A program made the position numbers and the translations under genes. From the NCBI GenBank assembly GCA_963809795.1, contig CAWELN010000012.1:67939-131938 (forward strand): DNA of 64,000 nt, read 5' to 3'. Every line of letters starts with the position of its first letter. Within the stretch, counting starts at the first letter, position 1. The notes under the pieces are model-generated. The model saw only the letters and a program-made list of their open reading frames with translations, had not been told where the DNA came from and made no database searches. The stretch comes from DASUAS01 sp963809795 (lineage in GTDB: Bacteria; Actinomycetota; Acidimicrobiia; IMCC26256; DASPTH01). Positions 44,626 through 53,256 of this stretch are shown here, one piece after another.

Positions 44626-45900
44626 TGGCACTGGTCGTCGACGTCGACAGCCACGTCTACGAGCCGCCGGACATCTGGGACCGCTACGTCCCCGAGCAGT
44701 TCCGGGCATTGGCGCGTTCGGCCTTCTACCACGAGGTCGACGACGAGGGGAACCGCCTCACGATCGTGAACGGCGCGCCGGGTGCGGAACTCAACCGCTC
44801 GCGGCTGGTGCGCCAGGCGATCTGGCGGCCGGGGATGACCGTCGACGACATCGGCGCCCTCGACCCCGACCAGTACGTGCCGATCAATCCCGGCGCGTAC
44901 GACCCGGCCGCGCGTGTCGCCGACATGGACGCGATGGGCGTCGACCTCGCGGTCGTGTTCCCGACGCTGTTCAACGAGTACCTGCCATTGGTCGAGAACC
45001 CGGAGGCCGCGGCCGCCCTCGCGCACGGCTACAACGACTGGATCTGGGACTTCGCGGCGCAGACCCACGGTCGCGTGCACCCGGCGGCCATCGTGCCGAT
45101 GCACTCGCTCCTCCTCGCGCGTCGGGAGCTCGACCGCGTCGCCGAGAAGGGTTTCACGTCGGTCGTGATCCGCCCGGCCTTCTACACGACGTCGACCATC
45201 GAAGGGCACTCTCAACGTGACCAGTTGGCGCGCGCCATGGCCGACGCCATGCGTCAGGGGCTCGGCGGTGGCGAGTGGTCACCCCGCCACTTCGTCGAGA
45301 CCGCGCCCTTCCGCGACGTCTGGCGCCGCATCGACGAGCTCGGGCTCGTCGCGTGCGTCCATCCGTCGCTTGGGATCACCGGCCCCGATGCCATCTCGAG
45401 CGGCGGCGTTCGCGGAGCGCGTCTCGCATCGGCTCGGCGTGCCGCACACGATCGCGGAGCCGATCGCGCATATGCAGGATGCCGACCTGTTCGTCACCTC
45501 GGCGCTGTTCCATGGCTTGCTGGAGGACTTCCCTGGGCTCCGACTGGCGATCGTGCACGCGGGGACGAGTTGGGTGCCACTCGCGCTCGAGAAGTCGGAG
45601 ACCTACCTGTGGCTCTCGCCACAGTTCGCCACCGCGTTCGTGTGCCTCGAACCGGGGGAGGTCTGGGAGCGTCAGCCGCTGATTGTGTCGTTCGACAGTT
45701 GGGAGGAGTCCGTCGGCATCATGCCCGACCGGCTCGGTGCGAAGGCGGCCTGGGGCTCGCGCTACCCCAACCACGACGCGACCGGTCCGGCGGAGGCACG
45801 CGAGATGCTCGAGGCGAACGGCGTCGACGCGGCAATGATCGACCGCCTCCTCGGCGGCAACGCCGCAGAGCTCTTCCGGTTGCAGGTGCCGGTCGGCTGA
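44625..45900 (+). pseudogene. Amidohydrolase_2 family protein with a +1 frameshift
   Basis: VDVDSHVYEPPDIWDRYV at the start and ADMDAMGVDLAVVFPT to CVHPSLGITGPDAISS in one frame, then FAERVSHRLGVPHTIAEPI to LLGGNAAELFRL in the next. The shift lies within 45399-45415 and is one extra base in a GCGGCGG run. Restored length is 424 residues. The final part has SRYPNHDATG instead of the common DYPH segment. Same operon as the preceding paralogue. Confidence 0.75.
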
Positions 45901-45909
45901 GCGCGTCGT

Positions 45910-46252
45910 TCACTCGTCCTGCAGCATCTCCTGGAGCTCGGCGGTCGGCGGCGGCTGCCCTGGCGCTGAGCCGACACCCGGACCACCGGAAATACGTGCC
46001 GGGAGTGTGGAAGGCGTGGCGAACGATCGACCCGTACCGGTCGATGGCTCCGTCAGCGCCCGCATCGACGACCGGGTAGTCGCCGGCGCCGTCGAAGTCC
46101 CACTCCGCCTTGACGATGGCGCCCACGCCGACGGGAACCTCCACGAGCGCCTCGAAGATCACCTCCTCGCCGACCACCACGTCGGCTCGGACGCCCCGGT
46201 TGGCAGTGGCGTGGACGACGGGTTGGACGCCGCGGCGTTCCGCGGCATTGGC
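45910..46252 (-). pseudogene. Remnant of a PKD-like C-terminal domain
   Basis: The reverse strand encodes VVVGEEVIFEALVEVP, AEWDFDGAGDYPVVDAG and VRHAFHTPGTYF, a PKD-type Ig-like beta fold. The following text makes sense only if two missing bases are allowed (FPVVRVSAQRQG, then QPPPTAELQEMLQDE). No start codon or upstream part of the protein exists: the frame runs open into the start of the MFS-ABC gene. It is best read as the C-terminal stub of a larger protein, possibly an alpha/beta-hydrolase-type one, truncated by rearrangement. Confidence 0.5.
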
Positions 46253-46281
46253 AGCTCTGGGAATGGTGGGAGACTCGCGGC

Positions 46282-48480
46282 ATGAGCGAGGGCAACGGCG
46301 ACGAACGCGCGTCGGAGCCCGCTGCGCTCGTCGCCGCGGTGCTCGACGAGGAGTCGCGGCGGCAAGGTGAGGCGCGGGACGATCTCGCCGTCGACGTCGA
46401 CTCGCTCCCGGGTGTCGGTGGTGACGCGGTTCCACTCCGGTCCGTGCTCACCCGCGGCAACCGCGCGTTGCTGCTCACCATGGGCGCGACCTGGGGGCTC
46501 GGATTCGGGATCTTCGCGATGACCGCGCTCCTCGCGGCGAAGATCGCCCACCACTACGACTTCAGCTTCCGCTTCCTCGTGGCAACCGCGGTCCTGCCGG
46601 GCTTCACGATCGTGCTGGTGTCGCAACCACTCGGGAACTACGTCGACCGCGCGACGACCGACCGCCCGCAGGTCCTGCGGTGGTTGCTCGCGGTCTCGGT
46701 GTTCGCCCTCGTGCTCTCGGGTGCCGCGTTCGAGCGCTGGGAGCTCCTCGGCGTGCTCGCGTTCACCGGCGCCGGCGTGCTCGCCACGGTCCCGGTGCAG
46801 AGCTCGCTCCTCGCCGACGCGTTCCCGATCCGCGCCCGGCCGATCGTGTTCGCCCTCTACGTGGCGATCGGCGCGGTCGGCTTCGCGCTGGGACCGCTGA
46901 TCGTCGCCGCGACCACGGCCCTCTTCGACGGCACCGCCGAGTGGCGCGTCGCGTTCTTCGTGGCCACGACAATCGCGGCCCTCCTCGCGTTCGCGTCCGG
47001 GCGCCTGCAGGACGCGCCCCGCGGGCGCGCCGAGGTCGAGGAGGTGTTCCACGACGACGGCGGTATCAGCGACGAGCACCTCACGACCGTGCACGCGCTC
47101 ACGCGGTTCCGGCAGATCGCGACCCTGCGCTTCATGACGATCGGTGTGCTCACGATGGGGTTCGCATTCCTCGGCTGGGGGCTCTGGTTCAACCTGTGGC
47201 TGCTCGGCCACTTCCAGCTGCGTGCCACGGACCGCGCCTTGTTGCTCGCGCTGGTCGCGCTGCCCGCGCTGGTGACCACGCCGCTCGCCGGCCGTCTGGC
47301 GGGCGCGCAGTTCCGGCGGTCGCCGCGGCGCACGATCTGGCTGTCGGCGGCGCTGTTGCTCGGCTTCGACCTCGCGATCGTCGGGTGGTGGACCCACACG
47401 GTTGCGACGACGATCGTGCTCGCGGCGGCCGGGTTCGCGTGCGTCGCCGCTGCCATCGCGACCGTGCTCCCGGTCGCGCAAGCGGTGATCCCCCCGCAGA
47501 CGCGCGCCCAGGGGTTCGGCGCGTTCATCAACACGCTGTTCATCGGGGCGTTCGTCGCGGGAGCTCCGCTCGTCGAGTTCTGGCCCGAGCTCGAGCGGCA
47601 GCACACGACGCTGTCGTTCGTCGTGACCATCACGACGGTCGTGGGCGTGTGCCTGATGGCCTACGGGTCCCGCTTCGTCGAGCTCGACATGCACCGGATG
47701 GTCGAGGAGTTGGAGGAGGAGCGGGCTCGGACAGACGCCGCGGGCGCAGGCGCCGAGACACCGGTCCTGCAGGTGCACGACCTGGACTTCAGCTACGGCT
47801 CGCTCCAGGTCCTCTTCGGCATCGACCTCGAGGTACGGGCCGCCGAGACCCTCGCGGTGCTCGGCACCAACGGCGCGGGCAAGTCCACGTTGCTGCGCGT
47901 GATCAGCGGTCTGGGGCTGCCTGACCGGGGCGCCGTCCGGCTCGACGGCGAGACGGTCACCTACCTCCCGGCCGAGGCGCGCTCACGCAAGGGGATCGTC
48001 CAGGTCCGTGGCGGCGACGTGTTCCCGGGCCTGTCGGTGCAGGACAACCTCCGCGTCGCGCTCGCCGCGCACCCGGTCGAGCGTCGGGACGCGAGCCGAC
48101 GCTTCGCCCGGGTGTTCGAGGTCTTCCCCGCACTCGACGCGCGCCGGAACCAGAACGCGGGATCGCTCTCGGGCGGTGAGCAGCAGATGCTCGCGTTCGC
48201 TTGCGCGCTCCTGTTCGAGCCGCGCCTCCTCCTGATCGACGAGCTGTCACTCGGGCTGGCGCCGCTCGCCGTGCAGTCCTTGCTCCGAGTCGTGGAACGC
48301 CTCCAGGAAGAGGGGTGCGCGATGGTGATCGTCGAGCAGTCACTGAACATCGCGGCGGCGATCTCCGACCGCGTGGTGTTCATCGAGAAGGGTCGGGTCC
48401 GCTTCGACGGGCATGCTCAGGACCTCGCCACGCGCGACGACCTCGCCCGCGCGGTGTTCCTCGGAGGTGAGGGCGGCTAA
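46282..48480 (+). CDS. MFS transporter fused to a LivF-type ABC ATPase
   Basis: A 732-residue fusion. After about 55 polar residues comes an MFS domain (about residues 60-470) with 12 predicted helices and an MFS loop-like VSQPLGNYVDRATTD. After a short charged linker (MVEELEEERARTD) comes an ABC ATPase (about 490-730): Walker A GTNGAGKST, signature LSGGEQQM, Walker B LLLIDELSLGLAP, and VEQ in the H-loop position as in LivF proteins. The neighbours encode a LivJ-like binding protein and a LivH-LivM-LivG fusion, so this chain probably supplies the missing LivF ATPase. What the MFS part adds is unknown. No frameshift is needed; the frame is continuous. Confidence 0.85.
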   Translation: MSEGNGDERASEPAALVAAVLDEESRRQGEARDDLAVDVDSLPGVGGDAVPLRSVLTRGNRALLLTMGATWGLGFGIFAMTALLAAKIAHHYDFSFRFLVATAVLPGFTIVLVSQPLGNYVDRATTDRPQVLRWLLAVSVFALVLSGAAFERWELLGVLAFTGAGVLATVPVQSSLLADAFPIRARPIVFALYVAIGAVGFALGPLIVAATTALFDGTAEWRVAFFVATTIAALLAFASGRLQDAPRGRAEVEEVFHDDGGISDEHLTTVHALTRFRQIATLRFMTIGVLTMGFAFLGWGLWFNLWLLGHFQLRATDRALLLALVALPALVTTPLAGRLAGAQFRRSPRRTIWLSAALLLGFDLAIVGWWTHTVATTIVLAAAGFACVAAAIATVLPVAQAVIPPQTRAQGFGAFINTLFIGAFVAGAPLVEFWPELERQHTTLSFVVTITTVVGVCLMAYGSRFVELDMHRMVEELEEERARTDAAGAGAETPVLQVHDLDFSYGSLQVLFGIDLEVRAAETLAVLGTNGAGKSTLLRVISGLGLPDRGAVRLDGETVTYLPAEARSRKGIVQVRGGDVFPGLSVQDNLRVALAAHPVERRDASRRFARVFEVFPALDARRNQNAGSLSGGEQQMLAFACALLFEPRLLLIDELSLGLAPLAVQSLLRVVERLQEEGCAMVIVEQSLNIAAAISDRVVFIEKGRVRFDGHAQDLATRDDLARAVFLGGEGG

Positions 48481-50027
48481 CCCTTGTCGACGAAGAGCGG
48501 TCCCGTGACGACCTTGCCGCCCTTGTCGTACCCGGGCTGCGGGACGAGGCAGATGCGGTAGTTGACCGGGTTGGGGGGGAGCGACGGGTGCGCGCACGGG
48601 TACTCGGGCTTGGTCAGCACCTGCGCGTACGCGACTTTCGTCGGAGGGTGGTTGATGATCTGCGTCGCGCGCGGCGCCGGTGATCCCTTCGCCGCGATGC
48701 TGTCAGTGAAGGGCAGGGCCTCGAACGCCTTGATCGCGGACTTCTGCGTGAGATTCGGCCCGGCGTTGTACAGGGCACGCCCCAGCGTGCGGTACATCGC
48801 GCAGATCAAGGCGACCGTGCTGTACGGATCGCGCGCGAAGGCAGGAGGAGCGGGTTCGGGGAGGGTGTCCTTCGCCAGCGTCGTGTTGGCGTCGTAGTCC
48901 TTGTTGCAGACGGTCACGAGATCACCCTCGGTCGCGCCCGCCCGCCAGTCCTGCTGACCAGCCGGGGAGTAGGCGTTGATCTTCATGTCGTTGATCAGCT
49001 TCGCCCCGTCCGCGCCGCCGACGATGCGGCTGAGGTCGGCCACGGCGTCGTACTGCGCATCGAGGTTGTAGATCTGGATGGCCTGGTCGAGGCCCTGGTT
49101 GCGCAGTTCCTTGGTGAGCGCCGCAAAACGGAAGGTGTTGCCACCGGCGCTCCCGGTGATGAGAACGTTGACCCCGTCCTGCTTCAGCTGGTTGACGAGC
49201 ACCGGGTACTGCGACGAGATGTCACCCGCCGGGTCAGGCGTGAGCGGTGTGGAGTACACGACCTTGACGCCCTTCGACTTCAGCAGATCGGTGACGTTGG
49301 CCTTGATCAGGTCGATGCCCGTCGTGAAGGTGGGGTACAGCACCGCGACCTTCTTGCCCTTGAGCTTGCCGCTCTCGAGCAGGTCGAGCATCGGCGCCTG
49401 GTACTGCGCCACCTCGTTCGTGTTGCCGAACAGGATGTGCCGGCCCTGGGCCGTCTTCAGGTACTCGTTCTGGGTCACGAGGCCGTCGAGCATGAGGGTC
49501 TTGTGGTCGTCGGTGATGCACTGGGGCGCGGCGAAGCCGCCGGTCCAGGTCATCACGATGAACGGCTTCTCGTCCTCGGTCGCCTTGATGCAGGCCGCCT
49601 GCGCGTTCGCGAGCGTCGTGGCCTGGTCGGCGGCGCCGCCCGCCTGCTCCACCACCGCGAGGTCGAGCTTGCGGCCGTTGATGCCGCCGCAGTCGTTGAC
49701 CATCTTGGCGAAGGTCTTGAGCATGTCCACGGGGTCGCCGAGGTTGTACCGGTAACCCTGTGGTGAGTCGCCGGGCTGCAGGGGCAGCTCGATCGCGACC
49801 ATCTTGATCGAGTCGGCGGTCACGCCGGGCGCCGTCGCCTTCAGGCCGGTGTGCTTCGCGGTGTCCTTGGTGCAGAAGGAGGTCTTCGACGTGAACGGCG
49901 ACGTCGACGGATCGGGTGTCACGCGCGGCGCGGCCGCCGCGGCCGCGGTTGCTCCGAGGCCGGCGGTCACGCCGAGCCCGAGCGCCAACGTCAACAGGCC
50001 GACGAGTGCGTGCCCAGGACGAATCAT
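48477..50027 (-). CDS. ABC transporter substrate-binding protein (Liv/Peripla_BP_6 type)
   Basis: A 516-residue exported protein. Signal peptide: a polar start, then ALVGLLTLALGLGVTAGLG and AAAAAAP. Mature part has the two-lobed fold of branched-chain amino acid binding proteins, with FAKMVNDCGGINGRKL in the first lobe and KGKKVAVLYPTFTTGI at the hinge. Three disulfide-competent Cys pairs are possible. GGGGGGACC precedes the ATG. It is convergent with the MFS-ABC gene (stops overlap) and divergent from the LivHMG gene, so all three probably serve one importer. Confidence 0.85.
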   Translation of the reverse strand: MIRPGHALVGLLTLALGLGVTAGLGATAAAAAAPRVTPDPSTSPFTSKTSFCTKDTAKHTGLKATAPGVTADSIKMVAIELPLQPGDSPQGYRYNLGDPVDMLKTFAKMVNDCGGINGRKLDLAVVEQAGGAADQATTLANAQAACIKATEDEKPFIVMTWTGGFAAPQCITDDHKTLMLDGLVTQNEYLKTAQGRHILFGNTNEVAQYQAPMLDLLESGKLKGKKVAVLYPTFTTGIDLIKANVTDLLKSKGVKVVYSTPLTPDPAGDISSQYPVLVNQLKQDGVNVLITGSAGGNTFRFAALTKELRNQGLDQAIQIYNLDAQYDAVADLSRIVGGADGAKLINDMKINAYSPAGQQDWRAGATEGDLVTVCNKDYDANTTLAKDTLPEPAPPAFARDPYSTVALICAMYRTLGRALYNAGPNLTQKSAIKAFEALPFTDSIAAKGSPAPRATQIINHPPTKVAYAQVLTKPEYPCAHPSLPPNPVNYRICLVPQPGYDKGGKVVTGPLFVDKG

Positions 50028-50182
50028 GGTCCCCCCTGACATGACCGGTAGCGCCTGGCGAGTGTCACACGCGCGGCGAAATCTCGCCAGGCGCGGGTGA
50101 GTGTATGGTTCGCGAGGCCTCGCGCGCGGTCGCGCGGCACGTGCCGCATACCAGCCGCGGATGCAGGGGGAAGAACCGCCCG

Positions 50183-53071
50183 ATGATCCACGTCCACGGC
50201 TGGGACATCTCGCAACAGATGGTGCTCACCGGTGCGGTGATCGGCCTCTCCTACAGCGCCATCGCCGCCGGGCTCATCCTCGTCTACCGGGCCAGCGGCA
50301 TCGTGAACTTCGCCGTCGTCGCGTTCGGCGCCGTCGCGCTCGGGCTCTTCGGCCTGCTGACGGAGCACGGGTGGGGTTTCTGGCCGTGCCTGATCGTGTC
50401 GGTGCCGTTCGCCGCGATCGTCGCGATGGCCGTCGAGGTACTGATCATCCGCCGGCTCGAGCACCCGCCTTCGGGCCGCGGCACCGGCGCGCCGCGACTC
50501 GTGCTGCTGATGGCCACGATCGGGATCGCGCAGCTGCTCGGCTTCCTGATCCTGATCTTCGCCGACCTGCTGCCGGACGTCCCGCCGGGCGGCGACTTCC
50601 CGACCCTGGTTCCCAAGGATTGGAGTTGGCAGGTCAGCTCCGAGCTGCAGGTGACTGCGCGCGAGATCAGCGTGCTGATCGCGGTGCCGATCCTCGTGGT
50701 CCTGCTCGCGTGGATCATGACCCGGACGCGATTCGGGCTCATGGTGCGCGCCGCCGCCGGCAACCCCGACAAGGCGCGTCTGGTGGGCATCTCGGTCGCG
50801 CGGACCTCGACGCTCGTGTGGGGGATCTCGGCCGCGTTCACCGCCACGACGCTCATCGTCCTCGCCGCCGTGCAGTTCGTGACCCCGCTCGGTGCGGCCA
50901 ACGGCACCGCGCAACTCACGCTCGGCTACCCCGTGTTGGTGAAGGCGCTCCTCATCGCCATGATCGCCCGCATGCGGATCCTGTGGCTCACGGTGCCGGT
51001 GGGCATGGCGCTCGGCATCGTCGAGGTGATCTTCCAGCAGAACGTCACCGGTGCCGACGCGAACGTGTTCGCGCTCTGGCTGTTCGTCGCGACGCTCGTC
51101 GTCGTGCTGACGCTCGCGCCGACGGCACGCGCCGCGGCCGACTCCGAGCCGTCGTGGAAGCTCGCGGGCCGGACCAAGCCGCTGCCCGAACGGGTCCGGG
51201 GCACGTGGGCGGTGCGCCAACTGCCGCGCTTCGGCGTCGCCGCGGTTCTCGTCGTCCTCACGATCATTCCCGCATTCGCCACCCAGGCGTCGCAGTCGTT
51301 CCTCTGGACGCGGGTGCTGATCTTCGCGATCGCCGGTTGCTCGCTCACGATCCTGAGCGGGTGGGCAGGACAGCTCTCGCTCGGCCAGTTCGGCTTCTCG
51401 GCGATCGGCGGCCTCGTCACCGTTCGCCTGGTCGGCGAGGGGTGGTTCGGCCTCCACAACGTGCCGTGGGGCGTCGCCGTCGCGTTGGGTGTGCTCGTCG
51501 GCGCCGCGGTCGCGCTCGTCATCGGGATCCCCGCGCTTCGCATCCCGGGCCTGTACCTCGCGGTGACGACGCTCGCGTTCGCGGTGTTCGTCGAGAACTG
51601 GCTGGTCAATCAACACTGGCTGGGCGTCGACCCGCTCACCGGCCAGATCCCCGTCCTGCAGAAGCCGGATGCGGGCATCGTGAACTTCTCGTCGCGCCGG
51701 TCCTACTACTACCTGTGCCTCGGCTTCCTCGTCGTGTGCCTCGCGGTGCTGGCGCAGCTCCGGCGGACCGGCATCGGACGCACGATCATCGCCGTGCGCG
51801 ACAACGAGCGTGCGGCGGAGGCGATGACATCGTCGGCGACGCGCGCCAAGCTCGTCGCGTTCGCGCTGTCGGGTGGCATCGCGGCGCTCGCGGGAGCGCT
51901 GTACGTCACGGCGCTGCCCACCAACACGCCCAGTGCCACGTTCGCCACCACCGAGTCCGTCACGCTGGTCGCGATCGCCGTCATCGGCGGCCTCGGTTCG
52001 ATCGTCGGGCCCGTGCTGGGCGCCGCGTGGGTGATCGGTCTCCCGACCCTCTTCCCCGACTTCGCGGCCGCGCCGCTCCTCGTGTCGTCCGTCGGTCTGC
52101 TCGGGCTGCTCCTGTTCTTCCCGGGTGGTTTCGTCGAGGTCGCATACCGCGTTCGCGACGCTCTGGGCGCCCGCGTCGCGTCCCGGCTCCCTCCCGGGCC
52201 CGCGCGGCAGCGAGCCGACGACACCTCGATCCCGGTGCCCGCGGTACTGGAGCGCGTTGACGACGCTGCGGTCCTGCCCGCCGAATGGCTGTCCGTGCAC
52301 GACGTGACCGTCCGCTTCGGCGGGCGCGTCGCGGTGGACGCGGTGAGCCTGCACGTCGGCGCGCGCGAGATCGTCGGCCTGATCGGGGCGAACGGCGCGG
52401 GGAAGTCGTCGCTCATGAACGCGATCGGCGGCTTCGTACCGTCGACGGGGACGGTCGAGGTGCTCGGTCACGACCTCAGCCGGCGCGCGCCCTACCAACG
52501 CGCGCGCGTCGGCCTCGGCCGCGGCTTCCAGTCGGCGCGCCTGTACGACGACCTCACGGTCCGCGAGACCGTCCTCGTCGCTCTCGAAGCGCGCGAGCGC
52601 ACGCCGATCGTGTCGTCGATGCTCGCGTTCCCGCGGTCGTCGGCTCGGGAGCGCGCCAAGCGCACTGAGGCCGCCGAGATCATCCAGTACGTCGGCCTCG
52701 ACCGGTTCGCCGACGAGTTCGTCTCCAACCTCTCCACGGGCACGCGCCGCGTCACCGAGCTGGCGTGCCAGCTCGCGATGGGCGCGCGGGTCCTGCTCCT
52801 CGACGAGCCGACCGCGGGTCTCGCGCAACGCGAGACCGAGGCGTTCGGCCCGCTCATCCTCCAGGTGCGGCGGGAGCTCGACGCCGCGGTGCTGCTCATC
52901 GAGCACGACATGTCGCTCGTGATGCAGGTCAGCGACCGCGTGTACTGCCTCGAAGCGGGCAGGGTGATCGCCGAGGGCCCACCGGAACAGGTTCGTCACG
53001 ACCCGCTGGTCGTTGCGACCTACCTCGGGACTGACGTCCGCAGCATCCAGCGCTCGGGCGCGGTCACTTGA
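50183..53071 (+). CDS. LivH-LivM-LivG fusion (branched-chain amino acid type ABC permeases plus ATPase)
   Basis: A 962-residue protein joining three usual subunits. Residues 1-300: LivH-like permease (GLSYSAIAAGLILVYRASGIVNFA). About 345-665: LivM-like permease (LSGWAGQLSLGQFGFSAIGG, ALRIPGLYLAVTTLAFA). About 700-960: LivG-like ATPase with Walker A GANGAGKSS, a degenerate signature LSTGTRRVTELA, Walker B VLLLDEPTAGLAQ and H-loop LIEHDMSLVM. Only the LivF ATPase is missing; it is found in the MFS fusion nearby. ATG chosen from the LivH N-terminus, behind GGGGGAAG. Substrate could be amino acids, amides or small acids. Confidence 0.9.
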   Translation: MIHVHGWDISQQMVLTGAVIGLSYSAIAAGLILVYRASGIVNFAVVAFGAVALGLFGLLTEHGWGFWPCLIVSVPFAAIVAMAVEVLIIRRLEHPPSGRGTGAPRLVLLMATIGIAQLLGFLILIFADLLPDVPPGGDFPTLVPKDWSWQVSSELQVTAREISVLIAVPILVVLLAWIMTRTRFGLMVRAAAGNPDKARLVGISVARTSTLVWGISAAFTATTLIVLAAVQFVTPLGAANGTAQLTLGYPVLVKALLIAMIARMRILWLTVPVGMALGIVEVIFQQNVTGADANVFALWLFVATLVVVLTLAPTARAAADSEPSWKLAGRTKPLPERVRGTWAVRQLPRFGVAAVLVVLTIIPAFATQASQSFLWTRVLIFAIAGCSLTILSGWAGQLSLGQFGFSAIGGLVTVRLVGEGWFGLHNVPWGVAVALGVLVGAAVALVIGIPALRIPGLYLAVTTLAFAVFVENWLVNQHWLGVDPLTGQIPVLQKPDAGIVNFSSRRSYYYLCLGFLVVCLAVLAQLRRTGIGRTIIAVRDNERAAEAMTSSATRAKLVAFALSGGIAALAGALYVTALPTNTPSATFATTESVTLVAIAVIGGLGSIVGPVLGAAWVIGLPTLFPDFAAAPLLVSSVGLLGLLLFFPGGFVEVAYRVRDALGARVASRLPPGPARQRADDTSIPVPAVLERVDDAAVLPAEWLSVHDVTVRFGGRVAVDAVSLHVGAREIVGLIGANGAGKSSLMNAIGGFVPSTGTVEVLGHDLSRRAPYQRARVGLGRGFQSARLYDDLTVRETVLVALEARERTPIVSSMLAFPRSSARERAKRTEAAEIIQYVGLDRFADEFVSNLSTGTRRVTELACQLAMGARVLLLDEPTAGLAQRETEAFGPLILQVRRELDAAVLLIEHDMSLVMQVSDRVYCLEAGRVIAEGPPEQVRHDPLVVATYLGTDVRSIQRSGAVT

Positions 53072-53256
53072 CCGCGCCCGACCCGCGGCGCGCGCCACTC
53101 CTCGGGGGTGGCGCCACACCACTGGCACGACCACTGGGCGCCGACGACGCTTCGGCGCATCACGGGGTGCGTTGCGGAACCAGCTAATTTCGAAGACCTG
53201 ACCCCAACCTTGGTGTCGCGGTGGAACGCCTCTCACCGAGCGGAGGAGGCAACGAG

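Noticed and set aside
46159..47778. A 539-residue reverse frame
   Set aside because: Antisense to the MFS domain with low-complexity charged composition; only its last part overlaps the real PKD-like stub, which lies in a different frame of that strand.
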